Shown here one piece after another: positions 46,481 through 58,069 of a stretch of 64,000 nucleotides of DNA. The notes under the pieces are model-generated. The model was not told the DNA's origin, did no database searches, and saw nothing but the letters and a program-made list of their open reading frames with translations. The stretch is taken from NCBI GenBank assembly GCA_034440615.1, contig JAOTOM010005148.1, forward strand, positions 596,001 through 660,000. Reading direction: 5' to 3'. Every line of letters starts with the position of its first letter. Within the stretch, counting starts at the first letter, position 1. This DNA is from Ashinkailepas kermadecensis (lineage: Eukaryota > Arthropoda > Thecostraca > Neolepadidae). The position numbers were made by a program, and so were the translations under genes.

Positions 46481-46592
46481 CGCCGCCACCGCCACCGCCG
46501 CCACCGCCACCGCCACCACCACCACCGCCGCCTCCGCCACAGCCGCCGTCACCGCCGCCGTCACCGCCGCCGCCGCCGCCGCCGCCGCCGCA
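46481..46592. repeat. CCG/CCA triplet-rich low-complexity tract
   Basis: Imperfect CCGCCACCG and GCCGCCGCC repeats lie immediately upstream of the ATG of the exon at 46063-46464; in RNA this would be a GGC/GGU-rich leader. Confidence 0.85.
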
Positions 46593-46599
46593 CCTACCC

Positions 46600-47230
46600 G
46601 CGCGCGACCGACGCCGGCTCTGAACCGCCGACGGCGCCGACGAGGCTCCAAAGCTACTCAGCTCCTCGGCGGCTGTTGACGGCGGCTATTTTGGTGTCAG
46701 TGTGAAGGGCACTCCCTAGTAGGTGGCGAGGTGTGGGTGAGGCTTGTCTGAGGTCACTGCGGACGCGGTGAGCACTGCTTGCTTGCGTGAGGGCACAATA
46801 GCCTCGCAATCGCACCCCAGATGGAAGGAACCATGTATACACCAGCACTTCATGTCGAAGTCACTGTTTGGTGACTGGAGTGATCGTGTCACTTGCGACT
46901 GAGTCAGGGGACTTCACGTGACGGTACCGGCGGATGAGTCATGGGGTGGTCGCGACCCGATGCGGGGGCGAGCTCGACCGCCGGAAATAGCGCCTCAGCC
47001 CCCATGCGAGGGCATTTGCATTGTCAGACAGGCAGGGCATTTGCATTGCCCCGTCTGCATTGCCACCGCAGGCGGGGGCATACGCCATCGTCCGTACCAC
47101 TGTCATCTGGGCGGCGTTCAGCTTATATGTGGAAGCGCGCCGCAAAGCAGAAACAGCGCGCCGAAACATCGACGCGGCCGTATAAATTCAGTGCGCTACC
47201 GATCACAAGCACTCACGCACCAACACCACC
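46600..47230. other. sequence upstream of the candidate exon at 46 kb
   Basis: Contains a duplicated GCAGGGCATTTGCATTGCCC and GAGGGCATTTGCATTGTC near 47008-47055; ATTTGCAT is an octamer (POU-factor) motif, present twice here. If the 46 kb exon is a first exon, this is its promoter region; inference only. Confidence 0.3.
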
Positions 47231-48190
47231 GATAGAGGGCAGCCGGGGCGGACCGCACGGTGCCACAACTCAGCCAAACAGCCGACCGGTTGCCTTTCGG
47301 AGGCGGGGGGGGGGTCAGGGGTCACCGCCGGTGGCTATTTCCGCCGCGCGCCACCCCACCGATTGGCGCCTCGGCCGGCGCGCGGTCGGCAGCCGGTCTG
47401 TGGGGTGGTTGTGCCGCGTTGGAACGACTTCAGACGCGACGACAAACAGCCTGGCACCGTAGCGGATGGTCGCTCGGCCGCGACGCGCCGCCAGTTCCCA
47501 GTGACGCACAGCGCGACAAACCCGCTCCCAGACCGGCGGCCGCGAACGCCGAGCGCACCGCCAAAAGCCCAGAACGGCGCCCAACTGCGCAGCCCATGGC
47601 GTGCCAACGGCGGCCAGGGCCGAAAACGGTGCCGCCCCGAGGTTGACCTCGCACAGGGGTCACGGCTGCCGACGTCTGGCGGGCTTTCTACCGGTGCGTT
47701 ACTCGCCGTTTGCATGCAGGAGCGGCGGCAATCACTGCTCGGCTGTCAGCAGCAGAGGAGGTCAGCACGCCACACATCAAGGGTTTCCACAGGACGCGAT
47801 TCGTATGGATGGACCTGTCCGACCACAGGCAACACTCGAGGCATTGCCAGTAATTAGTTGCGGTTTCCGCTGGTGCAAGACTTCCTGGAAGTCGTTCAGA
47901 TTTACGCAAACATAACACTGGGAGCGTCCGAAGGGCGTTGTGCTGAATTTGGATACCTCCGAGCGGCGACTGGAGGGAATCGAATGTTGCATGGTCGATT
48001 AATTGAGAGCTCCAGCGCAGTCGAGGGCAACGTGATGGTACAGATGCAACCACTGTCAGACAAGGACAACGTGATGGTATAAGTGCAATCATTATCAGAC
48101 AAGGGCAAACGAGGCGTTGCTGACAAACCACGAATGAAATGATATTACCATATTAGCAGGCAGGAAGTACAAGCAGGAAGTACAAGCAGG
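47230..48190. promoter_or_regulatory. CpG-rich stretch with a CCAAT box, then AT-richer sequence
   Basis: ATTGG at 47362-47366 lies in a CpG-rich context. After 47850 the sequence is AT-richer, with AACGTGATGGTA occurring twice near 48030 and 48069. No coding support. Confidence 0.25.
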
Positions 48191-48205
48191 CAGACAGCCT
48201 ACACA

Positions 48206-48246
48206 AAAGACACAGGCAGCCTCTGCAAAAGGCTGCCTGTGTCTTT
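48206..48246. repeat. strong perfect hairpin
   Basis: 16-base perfect arms AAAGACACAGGCAGCC (48206-48221) and GGCTGCCTGTGTCTTT (48231-48246) enclose the 9-base loop TCTGCAAAA. Upstream GCAGGAAGTACAA is repeated in tandem. It could be a small RNA hairpin or palindromic insertion; no known family is recognised. Confidence 0.85.
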
Positions 48247-48379
48247 GTCTTCCGAAAAGTCAGGTTTATAGATACTTGAAGTAACAAATAAGGTCAGCTA
48301 GCCAGTTCAAAACCGGAAATATCGCAGACGACAACAGCGCCAATTGCCCCAGAATTGAAATAAACACGAGGTAAAACGC

Positions 48380-49060
48380 AGGGCGGCCGGACAGTGGCGT
48401 GACTTTCTCACACCTTTGTTCCGAACCGCACGTCGATGGGCCCGTCCTTTCCCACAGTCGAATGACGTCACGCAGCGCCGGCGGCGTTTCCGCGAGTCCG
48501 CCACGGCCAGAGCCGAGCCGGCTGCTGGCCGGCAGTGCGCAGCGGCGTCACGTCCGTCACGCGCACGCCGGCCGCATCCGCATCTCACCCGCCCTGCGTC
48601 CAATCAAAACAGCTGGAGCGGCGCGCGTCCCGGACGCGTCGGCCGGTCACCGCTCCCGCGGCTGCCGACTCGGCGACGCGCCGCTTGCCACTCACCGCGG
48701 CACGCACAAACACTAGAAGCCGCGCCTTTCTTCCGGCGCTCCGACTGGGACCTCTGCGTTTTTGATTGCGGACGCGGGTCGTAATCAGCGATTTAGTGAC
48801 CCGATCATATCTAGATATCGCCCTAGAAAGTGGCCTTGTTTTTCGGTGCCATCCGAGTGGCACTCCGGTCGCGCCGCGGTCGCGCATCAGGCCTGCATTA
48901 TGTAGAAAGGAGAAACCGGAGCCGGCGCGCAGGACGCGGCCGCAGCCGGCGCACGGTGCGCTGCCGCCCTCGCGTCTGCGTACGTCGGCCCGTGCCGGCG
49001 GTATCTGCCGACCCGATCTGATTTGTCCACGGCCCCGGTCGTCACCTACCTTGTCCGGCG
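48380..49060. promoter_or_regulatory. CpG-rich island with CRE and CCAAT
   Basis: TGACGTCA is at 48473-48480 and CCAAT at 48600-48604, with dense CpG around them. No first exon could be placed. Confidence 0.3.
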
Positions 49061-49149
49061 ACCTCGCGCACGTGACACTCGATCCAGTCCAAACACGATG
49101 CCGGCCGGGCAGCCAGCGGGGCAGCTGAGGGATGCCATCAGGCGTATCT

Positions 49150-49345
49150 TATGTGGATAGCAGGTGGGCACCTGGTGAACAACACACGGAAATCTGGCGC
49201 GCATCGGACGCCAGCCGGACATCAGGCGAACATCACAAGGACGTCGGGTGGATGCGACCACATGAGGCGGACGCGAGGACGTCAGGCGGACGCTAGGCGG
49301 TCACGGATAGGCGCCAGGTGGACGTTAGGCGGACACCAGGCTGGT
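49150..49345. repeat. degenerate repeat with GGTGGACGTTAGGCGGAC
   Basis: Words such as GGCGGACGTCAGGCG and GGCGGACGCTAGGCGG recur several times. This is an eroded short-unit array. Confidence 0.55.
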
Positions 49346-50202
49346 GCTTCCCACGCCGACGGCAGGCAGTGGGTTTCCTGGACGTTCGTGGCGAGTCGCC
49401 GGGTAATAAATGACCAGCATACCCACGCGACCACCACGCACAGTGAACTGGAGTGGAGCGCGCCGCTGCAGCCTAGGCCACCAGCCGGCCAACACGCGCC
49501 GCGACACCGGCCGCGGTGACCGCATCCCACAGTGCTGGCTCGAGCAGCGACACCGGTCGCGGTGATCGCATCCCAAAGCGCTGGATGGAATGGTGGCGCG
49601 CGCGTTTTGAATGCGCCGTCGGTCGCAGCCGCCATAAAGACGTCTCCGGGACCGCGCCGTTTTTGTCGGCGCCCTTGTTTACGTTGGAGGCGGCGGTCGG
49701 CGCGGCGCCGTTTCGACACCAGCCGCCTCATTAGCCGGCTTGTCCGAGCGGAAGATGACCGGGCCATCTCAATTCCGACGCATGCCGCGGTGAGGCAATG
49801 TCACGTGCGCACGCCGCCGCCGGTCCGATGCATGGAACATCAAGCGCTCCCAAAGGAAACACGGAGCGCCACCCCCCCCCCAAGGAACACCGGATGCTGT
49901 AAACTGTGCGGTAAGCTGGACGCTGGTGTCGCTCGCTGTTCATGATCACGAGGTATGTTCTTGCATTCACTGTTAGCCGGCTAGTTAATAATTTGGTCCG
50001 ACTCAACGGTGGACAGTACGAAATTGCCGAGGTCCACGGCGCTGCTCTCAATTCGCACTGTTTGCCGCCGGACGTAGTGGAGCAAAACACCTCACCGTGG
50101 CGTAATGACATCATCAAGACTTCCGAGTGTAAAAGCATGCAGCCAGCTAGTTATCCAATTACCAAACTCGCCCCAGCCGGCCACACTTTCACGGCCGCTT
50201 AC
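49346..50202. other. start of the largest shroom intron, no further feature
   Basis: GC-rich up to about 49850, then mixed. The intron begins at the donor AAG|GTAAGC (50202 downward). Confidence 0.45.
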
Positions 50203-52438
50203 CTTCCGCGAGGGGCGCGCGATGTCGGCCAGCTCGGTCCTGCTGCTGGAGCTGGAGCTGCTGGTGCTGGAGCTGACGTTGGTGCGGTCCGAGGCGGACG
50301 AGGAGCGCCGGGACGCGCCGCGTCTGCCCGACTCGGGAGGCGAGCCGCGCGGCGGCCGGGCGGCTCCCGCCGCCGCCGAGTCGGGCTGCAGCGACTCGGG
50401 CACCCGCCACAGAGTCGGCCCGGCCCGGTATCCACGCTCGTGCTTCTCCGGCACCTTGGGGTCGGCGGCCAGCGGCTGCGGCGGTGAAGTGGCGACGCGG
50501 CTCATTTGTCGCTCGTAGTAGGACATGACGGCCTGCTTCTGGATCGCCTTGAGCGCCGTGGGGTCGTGGCTGACCTGACTCATCTTGCGGCGCGGCTCCG
50601 CCTCGGCCGGCAGTGGGCCGCGGTAGCGCTCAGAGCTGGCCGATCGCGACGACACCCGAGACCGCTCCCGCTCTCGCTCCCGTTCCCGCTCCCGTTCCCG
50701 CTCCCGCTCCCGATCCAGCTCCCGGTCTCGATCTCGCTCGGACGCCGTCAGGTCCAGACTGCGACCGGAGCGGGCGGGGCGGCCGACGGCGTCCGCGTCC
50801 GTCGGCGCGTCCGCGTCCAGACGCGCGCTCTTCCACGACCACTTGTCAGCCAGCAGGTTGGGCACCGACTTCGAGTGGAGGTCCCGGCGTGACTCGCGCG
50901 ACTGGCTCTCCAGCGCCTTGATGCGGTCGGTCACCGACGGCGGCTTGCTGTAGTCGATGGCCGGCGAGCGCGGCGACTTGGGCGACACGCGCGCGTCGAC
51001 CGCGTCCGGACCGGCCAGCATCGTCTCGTCCACGCTCTTGGCCAGCTTGAACTCGGGCCGGTGTCGCACCGTGCCGCCCTGCACGTTCTCCGACAACAGT
51101 CTCTGCGGCGGCCGCACGCGCGAGCTGTGCGCTATCTGGTGGTCCGGGTGCGGGTCCGACCGGCTGGTGGACGAGCTCACCACGCTGATGTCGCTGAAGG
51201 AGCCGTACAGCCGCATCGCCTCGTTGGAGCTGTTGCTGCTGCTGTAGGTGACCACGGTGGCGACGCTGTCGCGGCCGCTGCGTGGCTGCTGCTCCGCCTC
51301 GGCGCGCTCGCCCGTCCACGACGGCTCGGCCGCGTCCGCGTCGTCGACGGCCGCGTCGGCGTCGACGGGCGACATGGCAATGTCGCGGCGCAGCTGGTCG
51401 AGGAACGGCGTGCAGAGACTACGCGGCGCCAGCTCGTCAGCTTGCCGGAACTTGTCGTCGTAGTCGCGCTCCGGCGGGCTGGGGATGTTGTAGTCCTTGT
51501 CGCCCAGCTCGCGGCCGTCGCGGTCGATGCACGGGAAGGGCACCTCGTCGCGCGGCGACTCAGACTTGGCGCGCTCCTCGGGCGCCAGGAACGACTCGGG
51601 CCCGATGCGCTCGCACTTCTCCATCACCGTGTTCAGCTGCTGCTGGAATGTGGCGCTGAAAGACTTCTTGGCGGGCGGCCGCGTGTACCCGGCCGCCCGG
51701 TCCTTGGGGTACTCGGTGGCGTCCGTCCACGACTTGGAGCGGAAGCTGCCGGTCGAGAGTGGGCCCGACTCGGGCTCGGCCGCCGCCGGCACCGGCCACG
51801 ACGGGTACTTCTCGTGACCGGGGCCGTACCGGATGTGCGTCAGACTGGCCGGGTCGCGCTCGGGCACGTCGGTCGCCAGGGCGCGGTCGATGTCCTCCAG
51901 GTCGTACGTGAGCGACTCGCCGTCGTGCAGGCTGGCCGCGTCCGAGGCGGCGTCCGACAGCGGCGGCGGCAGCGACTCGTGCGACGCCACGCGCTGGAAG
52001 TCGGCCGCGCCGTAGTCGGCGGCGGCCGCGGCGCGCGCGTCACCGCCGCGCGCGTCCGGCGCGCAGAACAGGCCCTGGTACGAGGCGTGCGAGTGGGCGT
52101 CCTCCTCGGACAGTCCGGAGCCCTGGCGCGCGTGCAGCGCCAGCGCCTGGTCAGAGCCGACGGCCAGCGCCGACCGCTGGCGCGAGCGCAGCTGGTACGA
52201 CGAGGAGCGCAGGTGCGCCGCGTACGCCTGCCGCTCGCGCTCCTCGTCCCACATGGCGGGCGCCGCGCCGCTGGCGTAGTTGTACACCATGCCGGCGGCG
52301 GCCGGCGAGCCGTGCTGGCTGAGAGACGGCGTCGACTGCGAGTAGGTGAGCGGCAGGTCGGAGGCGGAGCGGACGGCGCCGCGGCACAGCGCGGCCGGCT
52401 CTGGCGCCACCACCGGGGACCGCACCCGGCCGCTGCTG
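50203..52438 (-). CDS. shroom: Shroom large internal exon (745 codons)
   Basis: One base then 745 codons, from the acceptor GTGTTTCAG|C to the donor CGGAAG|GTAAGC. The exon is Ser/Pro/Arg-rich with clear local blocks: SASDLPLTYSQSTPSLSQHG near its start, WDEERERQAYAAHLRSSSYQ (about residues 62-82), a conserved-looking KYPSWPVPAA ... SKSWTDATEYPKDRAAGYTR ... KKSFSATFQQQLNTVMEKCE core (about 210-276), a Ser-rich SYSSSNSSNEAMRLYGSFSD type stretch, RIKALESQSRESRRDL, a run of Arg-Glu dipeptides (about 567-592), and TALKAIQKQAVMSYYERQMS (about 627-646). The WPVPA/TYPK-like core is where I would place the actin-targeting ASD1 of Shroom; this is inference. No initiator methionine precedes the acceptor in frame, so the N-terminus lies in an upstream exon not found. 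No PDZ domain is encoded here. The acceptor is a CAGCAGCAG triplet, allowing one- or two-residue variants. The plus strand is also open for over 500 codons, an artefact of GC-biased codons. Confidence 0.85.
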
Positions 52439-55400
52439 CTGAAACACACGACCAGTCTGTCAGCCCACAGCCATGCCGCCTCATCTCGACAGGTCAGTTA
52501 CCACACTCACACGAGTCACGGAACGACGGTCACATGACAGCGCAAACCGGCAAACGGCAACGACGATAATCGGTCACGTGACGCCGTAAACCAGCAAACG
52601 GTGCGTCCGACAACGACGATAATCAGTCACAGGGATACACATTCCAGCAGCGCCGGTATCGCTGGTCGAGTTTCAAAGCCGGACGCGGGGCGAGACTGCT
52701 GTTCTTGCGGCAGAGGGAGAGCGATCGAGCACCTGCAGGATACGATGGATCTACCAGCCACGCCGGTGCTCTGATACGGCCGTTTCTATCGCCACCTGAC
52801 GCCTGATGAATACATGCAGAGCTGCGAAGCAGCTGGCCACATGTGACGTGTCATCTAACACACTTGACGTGGGCAACGTAGCCGAGCATCCAGTGCGCCG
52901 ACAACTAGTAATGAACAGTTGAATAACAATCGGCTTCGAACTTGAACAACTTGACCGTTGACTAACTATCAATTTCAATATCCAACATTGTCATTTAAAT
53001 AATCATCAGAACAGCTGGTAACATTTGAATAATCACCAGCAGGACAGGCATAGCGACTGTTCGTGCTGTAAGGAGTGGGGGTGGGGGAGCATTCATTCAT
53101 TCCGGTTAGTGGGTCACGCAACAAAGTACCGGGCATGCACCGCTGGCCTATCCCCTTCCTAATACGTCCGCGTGCGGAACTGAGAATAACGGGATGACTT
53201 TCACATAGGTGTGCTAGTCCTTGAGTAATCAAAATTCCCTCGTGAACTCTTTCTCTCTCTCTCCAGAAATTACAGCTAATACAAATAGTGGCATGACTGT
53301 AGGCACGCGCCATGCAACAGAAGCATCGTCTGGAAGACCTCTGATTCAGTTCAGGCTACATCTCCAAACGGATCACAAGTCGAAAAAAAAACACACTGCT
53401 GAATGACGCAACCTGCGCGGCATTCATTATGCACCGTTGAAACAAATGAGTCTAAGCAGCGGTCGTTAGCCGGCTCCGCGGCGGTGCGTCTGGGAGTAGG
53501 ACGCCAGCGAAGACACTCCGGCAGTGGTCGAGGTCACCCGACACTGTGAGACGCTCCCACAGTTAGCGCTGATTATTCAACCCGACCACTGTGAAATGAA
53601 GCTCAAACTGAACTGGGCACCCAGACACCAGGCACGAACGCCGCTCGGAAGTGCACGTGAGGCGAGCCGTGCACACAAAGAGCTCTCTGGCGCTGCGACC
53701 GAGCTCGTGTCGGCGCGGGCGACAGCCTTGAGGCAGTTTTCATGACGTATTCGGCGGTGGGAGTGCCATACCAGTCCTCTCACACTGGCTGATCGTGTTT
53801 GGCGGAGCCGCCCTGGTGACAGCGAGCTGGGAAACCGCGACCTCTCGGCCGCAGGGTATTTCCCACTCGACTGGGCGGTGGCTAGCAGTCACATCAGAGG
53901 CCTTATCCACGCTTGGTCTTATACGGTAACATAAAGCACCAGGAACTAAGTGGTGCGTAAATGTGCAGTACGCTCGCCACAGTCGGAACGTAGATGATCC
54001 GCATGTGAATCACTAACTGAATCACTAACTGAATACTAACGGACGCGGTAGGGATGCTACGATTATAATGGTGGTCCATCGCCAACTACACAACCAGGTG
54101 AGGTTGAGTAAAAAACAATTACAAAATCATCGGAGGCCATACTCATGTCGAACGAGCCTGTCGTGCCCACCGCCATGTCAAAACGGGACTGTCGTGATAT
54201 AATACTTGATAATTTGCGGTTGGACAGCATTCTAGCGAGGTGACAGAAGCAGACCCTGGCAACGTACCCACGTCCCTGGCGACGGCTGGCACTGCATTGC
54301 ATTTCGTTGTGGTATCCAAAACAATATTGGCTCCTACACCACAGTCACGCAGCCATACAGTAAGTGGTAAAAGATGTGCAGAAGCCAGCTTTAAACAAAG
54401 AATTGTCAAATTACATGCACAGTTGAAAATAATAAAGTTATTAGCGTCTCTTTTACGCCCTTTTTAAAACTAGCCTTGATTGAATGCTCTGGAGCTCGCG
54501 ACTCAGGCTGTTCCACATGCAAACACAGCGGATAGGAACAGTTGATTTCGTTGCTTTGGTCTGCACCTGAGCACCTCGAGTTGGTTGCCAGCGGACATGC
54601 GCGTGGTGCGCTCTAAAATGTTAACCTGGTGTTTGACAAGACTTTTAATATTTTTGGGCCCGTTTGAATGGTGTACGATCCCGTGGATCAGGGTACAGTC
54701 CCTGAGTTTGCCCATGGAGTGGAAAGTGATCCATTTTGCTGCTCGCGTTCCTCGGTGACGTGTTTGCGCCGGCGTTGATTTGCCAAAATGGGGACAGCGA
54801 AGTAGTTATTTGTCAATTCGGTACCGCTGTGTGTGTGCGGGCGGGATCCATGCCGGCCGGCAGAATGTTAAATGCGCAGCATACGGGTTCAGGCCGGACC
54901 ATTATCCAGCCCGCCCAGCAACGTGTGTCGGCACGTCGCCGCTGCCAGACGTGACGAGTCAGCTTCGACGCCAAAAGCCGCCCGGCCGGCTTCGCTTTTT
55001 TCACAATGTCAGCCGGCTGGGGATAGCATCTGGTCCGCCGATCAGCAGTGACTAACCTGGCAGGCGGCGCCGCCGGCCCGGCCGGCCCGGTGGGAATCGG
55101 CCGCGGCCAGATGTCTCACGTGGTGCAACTCCCAGCCGCCGACCCCCCTGTCGCCACTGCAATGCGACTCACGCCGCCCGACAGCGGGCGAGCGGACCCG
55201 GCGACCGGCCGGCCGACCGGCGGAGGCGCGGCGGTGCATCGAAAAACGCCTCCATAAATAAAGACTAACCACGGGATGCCAGCTGTATTGACACCTGAAG
55301 GTGGGCGGACGCGCCAGCGCTCGACGGCCGCCGCCGGAGCGCTCATACTTCACCGGCAAAAAATGGTAATACCGCCCAACTGGCGGACGGGTAGGGTAGT

Positions 55401-55440
55401 CTTCCTGCGCCAGCCTTGTCGGCAGACTCGACGGGCTTAG
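52439..55440. other. upstream of the large exon: 5' intron or flank, no gene recognised
   Basis: I searched the minus strand for a phase-2-ending exon with start codon or PDZ-like sequence and found none. Short TC-repeat (TCTCTCTCTC) near 53252 and CpG-rich patches near 55050-55330 are the only notable features. Confidence 0.4.
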
Positions 55441-55459
55441 CGCATAGACACGGCTCACA

Positions 55460-55845
55460 GACCCGACCCGCAGATCCAACCCGCACACCTGATCCGCAGA
55501 TCCAACCCGCACACCTGACCCGCAGATCCAACCCGCACACCTCGCCCAGAGATGCGGCTCATAGACCCCACCCAAAGATCCAACCCATACATTTGGCCCA
55601 GATGTGCGGCTCACGGACCCGACCCAAAGATACAACCCGCACACGCGGCCCATATCTACGGCTCACAGACCCGGCACGCAGATCCAATCCGCACACCTGG
55701 CCCAGGGATGCGACTCACAGACCAGACCCACAGATCTGGCATGCAAATCCGGGTCACGGATCCGGTCCACAGATCCGGTCCACATATGCGATACACAAAT
55801 CCGGCCAACATATCCGGTACACAGATCTGACAGGCAAATCCGATT
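55460..55845. repeat. degenerate repeat of CAGATCCAACCCGCACAC
   Basis: Words such as CCGCAGATCCAACCCGCACA and CACAGATCCGGTCCACA recur every 24-48 bases. The same CACAGATCCGG words reappear at 56380-56580, indicating one broken array. Confidence 0.75.
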
Positions 55846-55849
55846 AGTT

Positions 55850-56380
55850 GGCTAACTATTTGAGTTTAAGAGAGATTCTGGAGATAAAACAAATGGGATC
55901 ACTTGGCGCACACAACGTTCCTCTTGGTATGTCACAGCCCCACGACAACTGTTACCAAGGTGAGTATATGGCTAGAATTCCGATCGCCCTCAGATATCGG
56001 AATACGTGTATGTTTACAGAGTGAATGATTTCCGAGTCATCCACAAGTACGTCGCGATATACCAGGTGCCATGTACTTATATTTCCATAAAACAACCTTC
56101 GCTGACTTTAAAAGGGCTGGCACGAGAACGGCACATGTCGCACAGTCAGGATTCCTAAACACCCGGGACTCGGGAGTCTCTCATTGCCACAGAGAAGGTA
56201 TTGGTGGGTAGCATGCTTATGGCCAATACACAGTCTCCATGACCTCGTCACTCCTGAATCTGCGATAGCACGATGACCAGGATGTGATTGCAATGCGGCT
56301 TATTGTTGGTCTGTGCGCTCCAGCCCCTCTGCCACTTTGCTTACGCATAGGACGAAATTCCGGAGATATGGCTGAACGTG
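55850..56380. other. no feature seen
   Basis: AT-richer spacer between the two parts of the broken array. Confidence 0.4.
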
Positions 56381-56580
56381 GGAAAACACGCGTTCGGATC
56401 TGTGATCCGGATGTAAATCCGGGTCACAAATCCGGCCCACAGACCCCGTCCAGAGATACGACACACAAATCCGGGTCACAGATCCGGTGCAAAGGCGCAA
56501 CCGATGGACGAGGGCCATACTCAGCTCATATGCACGGATCGCAGATTCGGCTTACAGATTCGGTCCACAGGCACGGCCAA
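56380..56580. repeat. second part of the CACAGATCCGG array
   Basis: Several AATCCGGGTCACAGATCCGG words in irregular tandem. Confidence 0.65.
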
Positions 56581-56689
56581 TAAATAGATCGAATTCATGC
56601 GAACGGAACCGACGCCATCCATAGATTCGACGCACAGCTGCAGCCAGGTGTCTGCTTCACACAATTAACCCGGCCTACATACTAGGCCG

Positions 56690-57180
56690 GTCTCGGTTCA
56701 CGGATCCAGCCCGGCCCGGCACACACATCAGATCCACCGGCCCGATACGGCCCGGCCCACGGGTCGGACCTAGTCTGGGCCACGGATCTGACCTGGCTAT
56801 GTCCACGAATCTGACCCAGCCAGGGCCGCAGATCTGACCCGACCTGGTTCACGGACCTGACGTGGCCCGATCCACGGGTCTGACCCAGCCAGGGCCGCAG
56901 ATCTGACCCGACCTGGTTCACGGACCTGACCTGGCCCGATCCACGGGTCTGTCCCAGCCAGGGCCGCAGACCTGACCTGATCCCACCTGGTTCACGGACC
57001 TGACCTGGCCCGATCCACGGGTGTCCCAGCCAGGGCCGCAGACCTGACCTGATCCGACCTGGTTCACGGACCTGACGTGGCTCGATCCACGGGTCTGACC
57101 CAGCCAGTGCCGCAGATCTGATCCGACCTGGTTCACGGACCTGACCTGGCCCGATCCACGGGTCTGTCCCAGCGATGCCG
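56690..57180. repeat. tandem repeat of about 69 bp, five to six copies
   Basis: CCTGGTTCACGGACCTGACC, CCCGATCCACGGGTCTGACC and CAGCCAGGGCCGCAGATCTG follow one another in each unit. Unit length varies from about 68 to 76 bases by small insertions. Confidence 0.85.
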
Positions 57181-57479
57181 ACGGCGCAATGCGACTCATC
57201 GAGCGGCGGCGGCGTTCAGCTGGGCTGTTGCAAACCAGCGAGACCCACAACAGCCGATGGGTGGCATTGGACCCGCGGCGGCTGGCTGATGGCCGCGCCG
57301 GTCAGGATCTTCCTGCCGCCATGTAAGCCAGTCAAAGAGGGTTAGTTGGCATAGAGAGCCGGCTTCCGGTGCATAAGCCATCGGCCCGGCACGCGATGCC
57401 TGATGCAAGTGCGAATATGTTAAGAGCTGCACCAGAGGCGCCGGATTCGGGTGGCTGGACGTGCTGGGTGGAAAGGGAC

Positions 57480-57990
57480 CGTCTCTGGGTGGGAGGATCC
57501 AGCTCCGGACGGGGGCAGCCAGCTCTGGGCGGGGGAGTCGTCCTCGTATGGGGAAGTCGTCCTCGCGTGGGAGGAGCCGTCACCGAGTGGGAGAAGCCGT
57601 ACATGTATGGGAAGAGGCATCACTGGACGGGAGGAGTCATCTCCAGATGGGAGGAGCCATCTCCAGACGAGAGGAGCCGTCTCTGAGCGGGAGGAATCGT
57701 CTCCGAGCGATAGAAGCTGTCTATCTATGGGAGGAGTCATCTCTGAACAGGAAAAGTCACCTCCAGACGGAAGGAGTCATCTCCAGACGGGAGGAGCCAT
57801 CTCCGGACGGGTCGAGCCATCTCCGGACGGGAAGAGCCATCTCCAGACGGAAGGAGTCATCTCCAGACGGGAGGAGCCATCTCCTGACGGGAACAGCCAT
57901 CACCAGACGGGAAGAATCGTGCCCGAGCGATAGAAGCCGTCTGCATAAATTCGGCGAGAGGTAGTTGCCGGCCGGGAGGAGCCATCTTCA
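57480..57990. repeat. 20-bp minisatellite GGAGGAGCCATCTCCAGACG
   Basis: About two dozen imperfect 20-base units. Because 20 is not a multiple of three, three units form a 20-codon pattern and long spurious frames result. Confidence 0.9.
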
Positions 57991-58069
57991 GACGGGAGGA
58001 GCCCACCTTCATGACGCACGGTCGGCCAGACTGCACTCTAATTGTGGCACACCCCAATGCATGAATTTA

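Noticed and set aside
51061..52569. 502-codon plus-strand open frame
   Set aside because: It is antisense to the large Shroom exon. The GC-biased codons of the exon leave the opposite strand free of stops, and the peptide is Arg/Val/Gly-rich without family resemblance.
55042..57964. Frames with repeated DPQIQPAH or EEPSPDG motifs
   Set aside because: Each follows a tandem array (24/48-bp, 69-bp, 20-bp) and changes register with it.
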